Source: Actinokineospora inagensis DSM 44258 (lineage in GTDB: Bacteria > Actinomycetota > Actinomycetes > Mycobacteriales > Pseudonocardiaceae). Taken from it: a DNA stretch of 64,000 nt. Both the position numbers and the translations under genes were made by a program. A model generated the notes under the pieces. It was not told the DNA's origin and made no database searches. It saw only the letters and a program-made list of their open reading frames with translations. How positions within the stretch are numbered: position 1 is the stretch's first letter; the number at the start of each line of letters is the position of its first letter. Positions 10,201-18,713 of the stretch are shown here, one piece after another. The stretch is from contig NZ_AXWW01000015.1 in NCBI RefSeq assembly GCF_000482865.1, positions 110,179 through 174,178 on the forward strand, written 5' to 3'.

Positions 10201-13200
10201 TCGTCGTGTCCGGCACTTACGAACGCACTCGGGCCTCCGCGGTCGGCACCAACGGCCGCGACGGCCGCATCACCGCGTACGGCGGCGAGTACCGCGGCTT
10301 CGACGGCGACATGGAGGTCGTCGTCGTGCACCGGCAGACCCCGGTCCCCAACTGGTTCCGCCGGGTGTTCCTGGGCGGCCGGATGACCTTCGGCACGGCC
10401 TCGCCCGACCGGCTCAACGAGCCGACCAGCGCGGCGATCGACACCGCGCGGACCATGAACACCAACCCGGTCAACACCCCCCAGTTGCGCAAGCAGACCG
10501 TGCCCGCCGCCGTCACCGTCTCCGCGCCGGTGGACAAGCTCGCCTGGTCCGACCGGCCACCCGCGCCATCCACGATGAACGCTGGCCTCTACGTCGGCAC
10601 CGCGCCCGCCATGGCCCACGGCACCGTCGTGGTGGACCCGGAGCTGTTCGGCGAGTTCGCGGGTGTCGAGCACGTGCGGGTCACCCCGAACAGCACCGAG
10701 GCCGTCAACATCGCGCTGGCCAAGAGCGTGCGGCAGATCCCCCCGCCCGGCGCGCCCGGTCGGCCGCCCGCGCCGGAACGCACATCCCCCGGGATGCTGA
10801 GCGGGACCTGGCCGTCCTGGGGCACCAGGACCGTCACCGAGTCCAACCGCGGTGGGGTGAACCAACGCCAGTTCAGCTACAAGCTCTCCACACTGACCAA
10901 ACCCGGCACCACCGCGGGCGACGCGATCCGCGGGTTCGTCTCCCAGGCGGGCAGGCGCGGTCTGGCGGTGCTCGGCCTCAACGGCGAGCAGGGCGGCCCG
11001 CACAAGCTGTACGAGCCGGGGCGGCTCACCGACATGAACGGGTCGATCAGCGCCGCCGCCACCTACTCGTCCCCGCGCGTTGTCGACGTCCGCAAGGACG
11101 GCCAGTTGCAGCGGCGGCAGGACGGCGACCTGGTCGTGAACAACAACAAGCAGCGCCAGTTCGGCGTGGAGGCCGAACTGGCCGTCGACGTGCTGCCCCG
11201 GCGGCTGACCAAGTTCGGCAACCGGGTCCGGCTCGCCTTCGGCGGCAACCGGCGCGGCGGCCGGGCCAACATCGACGAGCTCACCCCGGGCGGCCGCCAG
11301 CTCTACAACTACAAGGGTCCGACGGTGTGGCTGACCATGGACGTCCGCTACAACTACACGGGCAACCTGAACATCCGCAACAGCGTCAAGACCTCGACCG
11401 CCGACCCGGTGTCGGTCTTCGTCGACGAGCCGGACGGCATCCTCGTCCAGTTGCCCGCGCGGACCGCCGCGGAGATGTTCACCGCCAACGGTTTGCCGGT
11501 CCCGCCGGAGATCCAGGCCGTGCTGCCGCCCGCCCCGGCGCCCGCGCCGCCCGCGACCACGCAGACCCTGCTCAGCGACCCGGCCAACCCCGCGTACAAC
11601 AACTACGTCTCGCACGGCACCACCACCGTGTTCAACTCCCGCCTGCACGGGATCAACCCGCTGCAGGACGCGCGGACCCGGCTCACCACGATCGGTGTCA
11701 CCGGCAAGTGGCAGGCCGACGTGATCGAGCGGATCACCGAACTGCTGTCCAGCCCGCGCGGTCACCTCTCGCTCAAGGACGTGCTCAGCGACACCGGGGT
11801 GATCTCCATCCCGAACAACGACCCGTTCTACGCCGACGTGGTCGACGTCCGGATCGTCGCGACACCGACCCAGGCCGCCCCGGCGCACGCCGCGCGGCCC
11901 GCGCCGCAGAACACCCCGCTGACCCCGAACTCGCAGACCACCTACTCCTACATCAACACCGTCGACTCCGTGCAGAAGACCAAGTCGCACGCCTACGCGG
12001 CCGGTATCCAGAACGACCTCATCATCCGCGAGGCCGCCCCGCGCGTCACCCAGCCCGACGGCAGTGTCGTCGTCCAACCGGGCTCGACGGCGGGCAACCT
12101 GGGTGCCCTGCTCGGTGTCGGCAAGCAGGTGTCGGAGTCGGAGACCCTGCCGGGCAGCACGCAGCTCAAACCCATGCGGCTGTTGACCTTCGACCAGCTC
12201 GACCGGTCCACCCACGACGTGACCTACTCGCTGGAGATCTCCCGCATCCGCACCCCGATGCCCGCCCCGGACGCGTTGACCCTCACCGCGATCCGCCACT
12301 TCAACCGCGACGAGATCGCCACCGCCCCGGTCCACGCCTACGGTTCGGTCGACCTGGTCGCCCCCAAGCCGCGGTCGTCACCGCCGATGAACGCCCCGGT
12401 CGCGCCCACCTTCGACGTGCTCACCACCAACCCGCTGAACCTGCCCGCCGCCGACCCGAACCGGGTCAACCAGCGGGTGCTCGACCCGGACGGCATGTGG
12501 CACATCGAGTCCCTCGGGTCGTCGACGGCGAGGGCCATCCGGGACGCCGCCTACGCCCAGGCCTCCGCGGCACCGGTCGCGGTGGGCAACAACGTGCCGC
12601 AGGGCAACTTCGTCAACGCCCGCAACAATCCCTCGACCTACACCAGCAAGGGCACCACCTCCGAGTACGCCGTGCACACCCTCACCACCGGCACCGGTCT
12701 GCACAACGGCGGCTGGTCGATGTTCACCGGCGACTCGTACTCCACCAAGGGCATCGTCGGCGCCAAGCACACCTTCCACGACGACCTGCTCGACGTCTCC
12801 GTGCAGGGCCGGTTCGTGCCGGGCTCGTTCACCCTGGTGCCGCTGAACAACCCGGGCAAGGTCGACCACGGCCGCGAGACCGAGGACATCACGCTCACCG
12901 GTTCCTCCCGCACCGTCACCTGGTCCCGGGGCGCCACCGCCGCCGGTCTGGGCGGCGGCACGGCGCGGCACCCGAGCGACACGCTCACACCGGGGCCGGT
13001 GAACCTGCAGACCACGCCGACCATGGGCGCGGAGAGCGCCACCGGCGTGCCGGAGGCCCAGACCAACGCGGTCTTCGACCTGACCGTGGTCGCCCAGGGC
13101 GGGCGGTCCTACCTGTTCGACGCCAACGCCGAGTTCTACGTGCAGACCACGCCGCGCGCGTCCAACAGCGTCATCCCCAAGATCAAGGGCTGGTTCGGCC

Positions 13201-14999
13201 GCAGGCCCGCCCCGACCACGGTCAAGATCACCGCCACCAACGACGTCCGGGTCCGCGTCTGGGAGGCCGACGCCCTCCGCGAGGGCCTGATCAGCCTGGG
13301 CGACGTCTACGCGACCACCAACCCGACCGTGCCCGGCGGCCTGGCCGTCACCCGCTCCAACGACGGCGCGATCCTGCACCCGAACACCGGCCCGGCGCCC
13401 GCGGTCGTCGCCCCGGCGGTCGGCCGGGAAGACCAGGGGCGCACGCTGCACATCGCGCCCGGCGTCACCCAGAACGAGGTGGTCGACTTCGTGCACGGGT
13501 TGCCGATCGACACCCGCCCGCACACCTTCGTCGTGCCCAACGGGTCGACGTTCACCGCGCAGGACATCGCGGACGGAGTGGCGGCCCGGTCCGCGCCGGG
13601 GGACGTGACCGTCAACCCGACCCAGCCGGACCCCGTTGTCCCGCCGCGGGCTCCGCGTGTCCGCGCGCCGCGGGTGCGATTCGCCCAGGCCAACCCGAAC
13701 GGCGCCACCGACACGGTCACCGGGCCGTGGAGCGAGAGCGCGCACACCGGACCCGAGTCGGCAAGCACAGATCAATCCACAGTGGACAACTCCGGCGATC
13801 GGGGGTCACGGGGGACCAAGCGGTCGAGGGACGAGTTCGAGTCCGACGCCGGACCGGTCACCCACCCCGAACCGCCGGGCACCCGGTCCAGCCAAGACGT
13901 GCTCACCCCGGCGTCCACCCAGGACTTGGCGGCCCTCACCGCCGCCGTGCCGCCCGGGAGCCGGTTCACCGACCCCAGTGGCTGGGTCGACCTGATCAAC
14001 GGGGATCGCACCGTGCCCGGTCGGGACGTCAACTGCGTGGACGCGGCGGTGGCCTTCCACTCGACCTACCACGGTGAACCGCGGGTCGCCGGGATCGGCA
14101 TGCCGGGGCAGGCGCCCCGCGGCGCGGTGAGCCGGGCCGCCGAGTGGACCTCGTACGCGCCGGAGTTCGTCGGCATCGGCCCGGACGCGTTCGCCGAGGT
14201 GATCGACCGCGTCACCCGGGCCGGGCACGGAGCCGACGCGTTGCTGATCGCCTTCGGCGCCAACAGCGGTCGCGGGCACGCCTGGAACGTGGTCAACCAC
14301 AACGGGCAGGTCCTGCTGGTCGATCCACAACAGGGGACCGTCGTGCCCGCGAGCCCCGACGCCATCCCGGGGGTGGGGCGGGTGCACGCGATCCCGCTCG
14401 ACGCGAACAACCAGTTCATCCGCGGCAACCAGGTCCCCGGCCTACCCAGCGGTCTGCCCACCGGGATCGCCGCCGGTCACGCCGCGACCGCCGCCTCGGA
14501 CACGCCGAACTGGTCCGCGCACATCGACGACGTCGGCCACGAACTCGACACGCTCCTGGACGTGGTGGACGACTCGCCGGTGGCGCGCGCCCAGGCCGAG
14601 GCGCTGTCGCTGCACCTGCGGGACACCGACATCCAGCGCATGCGGTCGCTGTCGGAGCGGAGCGAGATCATCACGTTACGCGGGTCGACCGACCGGCTGG
14701 TCCCGTTCCGCGACGGCTACCTGCTCGAGTCGGACGGGCCGGTCGACCCCGGATTCGTCGCCGAGCTGGCGGCCGCGATCCTGCGCAAGCGGATCATCGC
14801 CCTGGTCATCGGGCCCGACGCGGAACTCCCGGACGTGCTGGAGTTCCCGCCACGCGGCCGCCCGCTGCCGATCGACGAGTCCGACCTGGTCACCGACAGT
14901 GATATCGAGGACGATCTCGGCATCGACCCGAACGGAGACGACGACCAGAACAGCGGTGACCACGACCCGGTGCCGGTGGGCTCCGGGAAGGGTGACTGA
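4215..14999 (+). CDS. Giant polymorphic-toxin-like T7SS protein with two papain-fold (glutamine deamidase type) domains
   Basis: 3594 residues from ATG 4215 behind GAGGGGAGGG. Order: WXG100-like helical head (1-110; CpnT-type N-terminus); hydrophobic helices ~112-255; Thr/Ser-rich linker ~316-795; first Tox-PL-type domain ~806-940 with Cys825, His900 and Asp915/Gln917 (NCVNAAV, GHAWNVVNHNG, DAQDG); Ala/Gln-rich coiled coil ~975-1420; a long region ~1425-3160 predicted beta-rich; second Tox-PL-type domain ~3255-3400 with Cys3274, His3355 and Asp3370/Gln3372 (NCVDAAV, GHAWNVVNHNG, DPQQG); acidic tail. The family's triad is intact in both copies, with His-to-Asp spacing of 15 in each. Known relatives deamidate glutamine in target proteins; the target here is unknown. 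It ends the T7SS cluster, and no obvious immunity gene follows on the same strand. Delivery by T7SS is inference. Confidence 0.85.
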   Translation: MAMTVPDEVRGLFLVLTGDEWPDANEDKLRALADAWDRAADRLSGELAPELRTAVNAIRSTFRGAAELAFANRMAPFVEGGDNYIAVADQQFKVLAKFLRDLALEVEYTKLVSILSIIALIAEIAWAIANAFFTAGASMAWLAARMAIVRFLLKSLLGRLLLKVIQAEVIGIAFQLIIDIAAQLIQFAMGTRHEWNTQYTASAAAVGALGGALTLPLAGIGHVISHLTTHGLDSWLGKVAKNKFDWHHAIPENVVEIGVEAFHETLTEALYKYATEGEFVMNPFSATSGAISGVGGVVGAAIGNSVATSLGVVKPPAHTPQSKPTTQIDGTRGPAPTPPPTTTTTTTTTTPIPTPPVVDQVTGPNGIPTPTSSTTIPTHTPTTTTTSATTTTSATTTTSTGTTSTGTSSTSTTTSTTPSTHSTTTTSTSATTPSTTTPSTSTPSTTTPSTTTPSTTTPSTSTTSTSHSTVLPSSTNTHTPGQSGPVTTTTQSSTTSTSSTSQSTPGQSSTTGAQSTTSRPTPSTTSTGTNTTSTTSTTTSSTHTTPTGTSSNPATSATTTSSTANSTTSSTTASSSTTSSTSTSSTTTNSNSTNSNTGSQTATTKSPATQAQTSTTQTSTTQSGTTQSSSTQSSSTQSSTTQSGSTQSNTTQSNTTQSNTTQSNAGQAKTTETTTGQGKQNPSTTVASTTAPKSPTSTPNPVTATATAGQSQTAKTPAAPTESARPTTTTRPTTTTGSTKVTRPQESTKVSKPATTSTTEAPNQVAKPVKPQQATATATVGVTPAKRPRREGPAVPPKAKKTGERFTDFRRWVGGINNAKGTVNCVNAAVAFHETWRGNPSSAGPDRAGTAHASERTGYAPQFLGEGRRAVNEVVKRVRAGGHGSDAIVFTTPPGAKDGHAWNVVNHNGEVFHVDAQDGTWSTDIPPSGKVWAIVQDPQGSFIDGTTVDNYGSTGPQAIGDSFGVRPPNNIVAVAQQGVRDAQGHVDTAADQVRRAELSQRSARAQEFAAEESNRQAQAAVVPANTAAAPVMQQLNHVRNQINTAIGTLTNQINAEGLLQNQVDTADDAEADARDDVRDAQQVLDNAAPDDVANARRARDGRQAALDTLVTNHGPLRLQLQTATQTRQATQVTIANLRVQEGAAHAAARGPHASATRALTNANTANTQLQNATQAATDTATQVQTARTQRQNAATEHATVTRLAQEIQHHSGLETAAHNTAVLSNAAATNEENRATGLEQQVQQLDRQIGTLQDQVNTNTLEVARQRREVAEARAELARQHAASQAAGQGTSQAGANQAAATPAPQTTPAITQQEAAITRLEQQITQDQAQIVTLTGQRNTTNGQAGTARTQATRLRTQADLDQQAADAAADEVNNRHTELTTALGRAQQAAQNATAAAQTAATRARDTATAATAVKNAAKQGNVERGLTMLGDGPFADRIVVEELGDTTGVVNSVAGLFGDHPGVANQAGRTAATAVERHLTEIINHGHEITVDLPNGNQARVLLTGRPKRPEDTRGSSTVNAVPNAHPDIVKTTRDDQHNPVTVTGSSSLPIRIPLISLAPIVDTVPFLRPNASVGFTARRNQGETSNNSSRPGVRTGDRPWVNADIEIVATRIGNPNPATSTVHAGMRVPAVVPAVANAQPLPVNGRDQLTSDATHVPVPFTDAVNTALGGQHRGDVTDLLKSQQVRRMANNGQVNTTIGGTGVNVTATGAPQVTLVGPSNRVDEQRTAHVPSSVVTKGSDVTAGLGMAAGMDTGTLQWFVGLFSDFSSSRNGGYNRGNESAVERNATQAELVYRITRPLQVTVAGQPPTNGTITELVTVPVDVARNLNLDIPQQLDPTAVQPRPPGNQPYMIGTDDITAVPGKAQVLTFINTGLDATGQAAVNEKFDTDPKTVTAIFNAMHGGEEVTWVEGGQLHKLDIYVKIRPPANTFASGQAKATVQDHVTSQRRRTDQIGRTARLGVGGEVRPTFGDRPPASEHPKGGATTSTALPRVVVSGTYERTRASAVGTNGRDGRITAYGGEYRGFDGDMEVVVVHRQTPVPNWFRRVFLGGRMTFGTASPDRLNEPTSAAIDTARTMNTNPVNTPQLRKQTVPAAVTVSAPVDKLAWSDRPPAPSTMNAGLYVGTAPAMAHGTVVVDPELFGEFAGVEHVRVTPNSTEAVNIALAKSVRQIPPPGAPGRPPAPERTSPGMLSGTWPSWGTRTVTESNRGGVNQRQFSYKLSTLTKPGTTAGDAIRGFVSQAGRRGLAVLGLNGEQGGPHKLYEPGRLTDMNGSISAAATYSSPRVVDVRKDGQLQRRQDGDLVVNNNKQRQFGVEAELAVDVLPRRLTKFGNRVRLAFGGNRRGGRANIDELTPGGRQLYNYKGPTVWLTMDVRYNYTGNLNIRNSVKTSTADPVSVFVDEPDGILVQLPARTAAEMFTANGLPVPPEIQAVLPPAPAPAPPATTQTLLSDPANPAYNNYVSHGTTTVFNSRLHGINPLQDARTRLTTIGVTGKWQADVIERITELLSSPRGHLSLKDVLSDTGVISIPNNDPFYADVVDVRIVATPTQAAPAHAARPAPQNTPLTPNSQTTYSYINTVDSVQKTKSHAYAAGIQNDLIIREAAPRVTQPDGSVVVQPGSTAGNLGALLGVGKQVSESETLPGSTQLKPMRLLTFDQLDRSTHDVTYSLEISRIRTPMPAPDALTLTAIRHFNRDEIATAPVHAYGSVDLVAPKPRSSPPMNAPVAPTFDVLTTNPLNLPAADPNRVNQRVLDPDGMWHIESLGSSTARAIRDAAYAQASAAPVAVGNNVPQGNFVNARNNPSTYTSKGTTSEYAVHTLTTGTGLHNGGWSMFTGDSYSTKGIVGAKHTFHDDLLDVSVQGRFVPGSFTLVPLNNPGKVDHGRETEDITLTGSSRTVTWSRGATAAGLGGGTARHPSDTLTPGPVNLQTTPTMGAESATGVPEAQTNAVFDLTVVAQGGRSYLFDANAEFYVQTTPRASNSVIPKIKGWFGRRPAPTTVKITATNDVRVRVWEADALREGLISLGDVYATTNPTVPGGLAVTRSNDGAILHPNTGPAPAVVAPAVGREDQGRTLHIAPGVTQNEVVDFVHGLPIDTRPHTFVVPNGSTFTAQDIADGVAARSAPGDVTVNPTQPDPVVPPRAPRVRAPRVRFAQANPNGATDTVTGPWSESAHTGPESASTDQSTVDNSGDRGSRGTKRSRDEFESDAGPVTHPEPPGTRSSQDVLTPASTQDLAALTAAVPPGSRFTDPSGWVDLINGDRTVPGRDVNCVDAAVAFHSTYHGEPRVAGIGMPGQAPRGAVSRAAEWTSYAPEFVGIGPDAFAEVIDRVTRAGHGADALLIAFGANSGRGHAWNVVNHNGQVLLVDPQQGTVVPASPDAIPGVGRVHAIPLDANNQFIRGNQVPGLPSGLPTGIAAGHAATAASDTPNWSAHIDDVGHELDTLLDVVDDSPVARAQAEALSLHLRDTDIQRMRSLSERSEIITLRGSTDRLVPFRDGYLLESDGPVDPGFVAELAAAILRKRIIALVIGPDAELPDVLEFPPRGRPLPIDESDLVTDSDIEDDLGIDPNGDDDQNSGDHDPVPVGSGKGD
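5200..6560 (+). repeat. Thr/Ser-rich low-complexity tract inside the giant gene
   Basis: About 1.3 kb of short tandem units encode Thr/Ser/Pro repeats. Examples are ACGCCGTCCACCACC units around 5505-5595 and 15-bp CACCCAGTCGAACAC-type units around 6150-6205. The protein segment is a flexible, potentially heavily O-glycosylated stalk between the membrane-proximal head and the first enzymatic domain. Repeat number is likely to vary between strains by slippage. Confidence 0.8.
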
Positions 15000-15006
15000 T
15001 CGCTGG

Positions 15007-15444
15007 TCAGGCCGCCCAGGTGACGGCGGGGGAGCGGAACTCGTCCACCAGGCCGTCCAAGCCGGTCGGCTCGCGCAGCAGTGGGGGCTCGGTCACGCCC
15101 ACGGTCAGGCCGCGCTGGAGGGCGTTGACGAACCGGGCGACCGCACCGGCGGTCGGCGTCGCCGCGCCGCCCAGGTAGCACAGCACGATGAGGTCCTCGC
15201 CCGAGTACGTCTCGATCGCGGCCGCCCAGCCGGACCGCTCGTCCCAGAGCAGGGCGACGTCACGGCCGGGGTGGCTGGGCAGGGTCACGTCGAGGGCGAG
15301 GTAGGCCGACACCGGGGTGTCCAGGTCGACGGTGACCGACTCCAAGCCCACGCCGACCTGCGCCGCCACCCCGTGCAGGTACTCCCGCAGGGCGCGGTGG
15401 GCCGGGTGCTGGTAGCCGAGGGACAACTCGAGGACCGCGGTCAC
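15007..15444 (-). CDS. DUF6292 family protein
   Basis: 145 residues from GTG 15444, which follows GAAAGGG at a suitable distance; the open frame continues upstream without a usable start. Core features match the DUF6292 family frequent in Pseudonocardiaceae: a variable helix, then VSAYLALDV, LPSHPGRDVALLWDE, GWAAAIETYSGEDLIVLCYLGG and a C-terminal helix. Function is unknown in the family. The gene is convergent with the giant toxin-like gene, with 7 bp between the stops, which makes it the nearest small cytosolic protein to that toxin, but opposite orientation argues against a simple co-expressed immunity role. Confidence 0.75.
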   Translation of the reverse strand: MTAVLELSLGYQHPAHRALREYLHGVAAQVGVGLESVTVDLDTPVSAYLALDVTLPSHPGRDVALLWDERSGWAAAIETYSGEDLIVLCYLGGAATPTAGAVARFVNALQRGLTVGVTEPPLLREPTGLDGLVDEFRSPAVTWAA

Positions 15445-15633
15445 GGTGGAACCCTTTCTCGGATTGGTGGTGCGCCCTCCTAGTGCCCCGTTTCCCGCAG
15501 GCCTAAGCCGACCAGGGCACGGATCACCCGGTCCGGGTGACCGGCAACACCTGCTGTGACCGGTTGACCCGCCGATCGTGTCGTTTCCACCAGCCCGGCG
15601 GCGGGGTAGCCGCCAGCGACGAAGGGACCAGCG

Positions 15634-17253
15634 ATGACCAGTGAGCACGTGCTGACCGATCGGCAGGGCCACCCCGTCCACGACAACCAGAACCAGCGCA
15701 CGATCGGCCCGCGCGGCCCGGCGACGCTGGAGAACTACCAGTTCCTGGAGAAGATCGCGCACTTCGACCGGGAGCGGATCCCGGAGCGGGTGGTGCACGC
15801 CAGGGGCGCGACCGCGTTCGGCTACTTCGAGACCTACGGCACCTGGGGCGACCAGCCGGTGGAGGGGTTCACCCGGGCCAAGCTGTTCTCCGGTCCGGGC
15901 AAGCGGACCCCGGTGGCGGTGCGGTTCTCCACGGTGATCGGCGGCCGCGACTCGTCCGAGGTGGCCAGGGACCCGCGCGGGTTCGCGGTGAAGTTCTACA
16001 CCGAGGACGGCAACTGGGACCTGGTCGGCAACAACCTGGCGGTGTTCTTCATCCGGGACGCGATCAAGTTCCCCGACGTGATCCACGCGCTCAAACCGGA
16101 CCCGGTGACCTTCCGGCAGCAGCCGAACCGGATCTTCGACTTCATGTCGCAGACCCCGGAGTCGATGCACATGCTGGTGAACCTGTTCAGCCCGCGCGGT
16201 ATCCCGGCCGACTACCGGCACATGCAGGGCTTCGGCGTGAACACCTACAAGTGGGTCGCCGCGGACGCGACCACGCACCTGGTCAAGTACCACTGGTACC
16301 CGAAGGTCGGGGTGGCCAGCATGACCGCGGCCGACGCCGCCGCGGTGCAGGCCGACGACCTCGGGCACGCGACGCGGGACCTGCGGGAGGCCATCGAGCG
16401 CGGCGAGTACCCGGAGTGGGAGCTGCGGGTGCAGTTGATGAGCGACGACGAGCACCCGGAGCTGGACTTCGACCCGCTCGACGACACGAAGGTCTGGCCG
16501 GAGCACGAGTTCCCGCCGCAGCCGGTGGGGCGGATCCTGCTCAACCGCGCCGTCGAGGACACCTTCACCGAGAACGAGCAGATCGCTTTCGGCACCGGGG
16601 TGCTGGTCGACGGCCTCGACTTCTCCGACGACAAGATGCTCGTCGGCCGCACGTTCTCCTACAGCGACACCCAGCGCCACCGGGTCGGCCCCAACTACCT
16701 GCAGCTCCCGGTCAACCAGCCCAAGACGGCCGTGCGCACCAACCAGCGCGACGGGGCGATGGCGTACTCCACCGACGTTGATGGCGGGAACCCGCACGTC
16801 AACTACGAACCATCGATCACCGGTGGCCTCCCCGAGGCCCGGCCGCCCGCGCCCGACGAGCGGGGCCCGTTCATCGAGGGCCGACTGACCCGTCGCCGCA
16901 TTCCGCGGACGAATGACTACGCGCAGGCAGGTCAGCGTTACCTGTTGATGGAGCAATGGGAACGCGACGACCTGGTCGACAATTTGTCGGTACAGCTCGC
17001 GGAATGTGACCGGCCCATTCAGGAACGCATGGTGTGGCATTTCCTGCTGGTGGAGGACGAGCTCGGCACCAGGGTCGGTGAACGCCTCGGAATCAGTCCC
17101 GGCGATGTGTCCCGGTTGCCGCCGCTGGCAACGCAAACACTCGGCCCGGCCGAGCAGAAGCGCCTCGCCGCCCTCGGTTCCAACGGTCCCCGACCGACCG
17201 ATCGCCTCACGATGACCCACTGCGTACCCAACGACCACGCAAAACGCGTCTGA
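15634..17253 (+). CDS. katA: Monofunctional heme catalase (clade 3 size)
   Basis: 539 residues, the size of small-subunit catalases, which convert hydrogen peroxide to water and oxygen in the cytoplasm. Catalytic His55 lies in [12 protein letters not shown], distal Asn133 in [12 protein letters not shown], and proximal heme-ligand Tyr343 in [17 protein letters not shown]. All key residues are present. The C-terminus includes the usual helical region and no flavodoxin-like extension, so it is not a large-subunit (KatE) enzyme. ATG 15634 is preceded by AAGGGA. The gene stands alone between a DUF6292 gene on the other strand and a GAF-ANTAR regulator; no fur or oxyR gene is adjacent. Confidence 0.95.
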   Translation: MTSEHVLTDRQGHPVHDNQNQRTIGPRGPATLENYQFLEKIAHFDRERIPERVVHARGATAFGYFETYGTWGDQPVEGFTRAKLFSGPGKRTPVAVRFSTVIGGRDSSEVARDPRGFAVKFYTEDGNWDLVGNNLAVFFIRDAIKFPDVIHALKPDPVTFRQQPNRIFDFMSQTPESMHMLVNLFSPRGIPADYRHMQGFGVNTYKWVAADATTHLVKYHWYPKVGVASMTAADAAAVQADDLGHATRDLREAIERGEYPEWELRVQLMSDDEHPELDFDPLDDTKVWPEHEFPPQPVGRILLNRAVEDTFTENEQIAFGTGVLVDGLDFSDDKMLVGRTFSYSDTQRHRVGPNYLQLPVNQPKTAVRTNQRDGAMAYSTDVDGGNPHVNYEPSITGGLPEARPPAPDERGPFIEGRLTRRRIPRTNDYAQAGQRYLLMEQWERDDLVDNLSVQLAECDRPIQERMVWHFLLVEDELGTRVGERLGISPGDVSRLPPLATQTLGPAEQKRLAALGSNGPRPTDRLTMTHCVPNDHAKRV

Positions 17254-17509
17254 ACCCATCCCCGACCACCCGACGACTGAGCCGACAGTGGTCCGCGCCG
17301 ATAGCGCGGTGTCCCTCAATGCCCCCCTCGGCCGATATGCCCGACCCGCCCCCGCGGGGGTCGACCCACCCGTCCCGCCGGTTGCCTGTGACAGCCACCC
17401 GCCTGGCTAGGATCCTTCGCGAACAACTCCCGCGTTGAGCAGCCAGCGCCGGACCGGGTGTGAGCCGGGGCCCCCGTGGCCCCGCAGTCGGAGCTGGAGG
17501 GCAGGCGGC

Positions 17510-18250
17510 GTGGCTGTGGGCAAGGAGTCGGAGGACCTGGGCGTCCTGGCGAGCCAGTTGGTGCGGTTGACCGAGGACCTGCTCGCCGCGGGCAGCCTGG
17601 TCGACGTGCTGGAGCGGGTGGTGCAGACCACCAAGGACGTGGTGGGTCCGGTCGACCTGGTGAGCGTGACGCTCCGCTCACCCGATGGCAGTTTTCACAC
17701 TCCCGTGCTCACCGACCTGGTGGCTGCGGACCTGGACCTGTTGCAGTACGAGTTCGGCGAGGGCTGCTGCGTGGAGTGCGCCCGCCCGGACGGTCCCGCC
17801 GCCGCGCACAGCTCCGACCTGGGCACCGACACCAGGTGGCCGCGGTTCGGCCCCGCAGCCGCCGAGCGCGGGTTCCACTCGCTGGCCTCGGTCGCGCTGC
17901 TGCCGGAGGTCCGCGCGCCGCGGTTGTCCGGCGCGCTCAACGCGTACTCGCGCGAGCGCGGCGGGTTCGACCCGTCCGATCGGGACGCGCTGATGCTGCT
18001 GGCCACGCACGCCTCGCTGGCCCTCGCCGCGAGCGAGGGCGTCACCAGGGAGCAGTTGCGGATCGAGCAGTTGCGCGCCGCGCTGGACACCAGGGACGTC
18101 ATCGGCCAGGCCAAGGGCATCCTGATGGCCCGCCGCGGCATCGACGCCGACGAGGCGTTCGACACGCTGCGCCGGACGTCGCAGAACATCAACGTCAAGC
18201 TGCGCGACCTGGCAAAGACGCTGGTCAACCGGCACCACCTGCTGGACTGA
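17510..18250 (+). CDS. GAF-ANTAR transcription antitermination regulator
   Basis: 246 residues from GTG 17510, chosen because GGAGG ends 10 bases before it. A GAF domain (~15-165; DLLQYEFGEGCCVECA) is followed by an ANTAR RNA-binding domain (~185-245; IGQAKGILMARRGIDADEAFDTLRR, quoted here in part as GQAKGILMARRG). ANTAR proteins bind paired hairpins in nascent RNA and prevent termination, gated here by a ligand or redox input at the GAF domain. The Cys pair in the GAF domain (GEGCCVEC) could be a thiol or metal switch (inference). A strong hairpin follows the gene. No cognate histidine kinase is adjacent. Confidence 0.88.
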   Translation: MAVGKESEDLGVLASQLVRLTEDLLAAGSLVDVLERVVQTTKDVVGPVDLVSVTLRSPDGSFHTPVLTDLVAADLDLLQYEFGEGCCVECARPDGPAAAHSSDLGTDTRWPRFGPAAAERGFHSLASVALLPEVRAPRLSGALNAYSRERGGFDPSDRDALMLLATHASLALAASEGVTREQLRIEQLRAALDTRDVIGQAKGILMARRGIDADEAFDTLRRTSQNINVKLRDLAKTLVNRHHLLD

Positions 18251-18269
18251 GGGCCCGCGCGGCCGATGG

Positions 18270-18303
18270 GACCGTCCGCCGGGCCGCGGCCCGACGGACG
18301 GTC
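18270..18303 (+). terminator. Hairpin after the GAF-ANTAR gene
   Basis: Outer arms GACCGTCCG / CGGACGGTC enclose a second palindrome GGGCC/GGCCC, followed by TTACATT. Located 20 bases after the stop. Confidence 0.7.
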
Positions 18304-18713
18304 TTACATTGAGCCCCCGTGCTGCTGCTTAACACGCGAGGCTCAAGACCAGCGGGCCAACGCGCGCACGAGGACGCCCCAGACATACCCAGTCGCTGAT
18401 CTTCCACACCACGGGTTCACCCCCGTCCGTGTGACGCGGGCGACACGGACGTTGGTAAAGTTTCGACAAAGGGTTGTCAAGTGATCGATAAAGTATAATT
18501 CGATGGTCGTGTTGATAAATTTTCCTGCATATTTGCCTCGATATGGTGGCGCGCTATGGGAAATGCCATTTCGGCACACTGGCAACTGTGAAGTTCCGGC
18601 GAATCGCCCACCGGCGGTGTGGGCTGGGCTGATTTCATTGACGACGTTATTGATGGCCCATACATTGACCGTCCGAGTTCTTCGGTATTCCCTGCATGCC
18701 TGAGGAGTTTGGC
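18304..18713. promoter_or_regulatory. AT-rich upstream region of the M4 protease gene
   Basis: This 410-bp spacer has no convincing gene. Bases ~18,450-18,690 are much more AT-rich than the surroundings. They include TTGTCA at 18474 and TATAAT at 18494 with a 14-bp spacer, shorter than the usual 17, so a sigma-70-type promoter is possible but not secure. The long 5' leader may carry other control sites. A 66-codon frame at 18503-18703 has atypical composition and no ribosome site. Confidence 0.35.

Noticed and set aside
17348..17360. Terminator of the catalase gene at the CCCCCGCGGGGG palindrome.
   Set aside because: The palindrome has no loop and lies ~95 bp after the stop; too weak to call.
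18503..18703. 66-codon frame in the AT-rich spacer before the M4 protease.
   Set aside because: No ribosome site, non-actinomycete codon use and no recognisable pattern; the region looks like promoter DNA.
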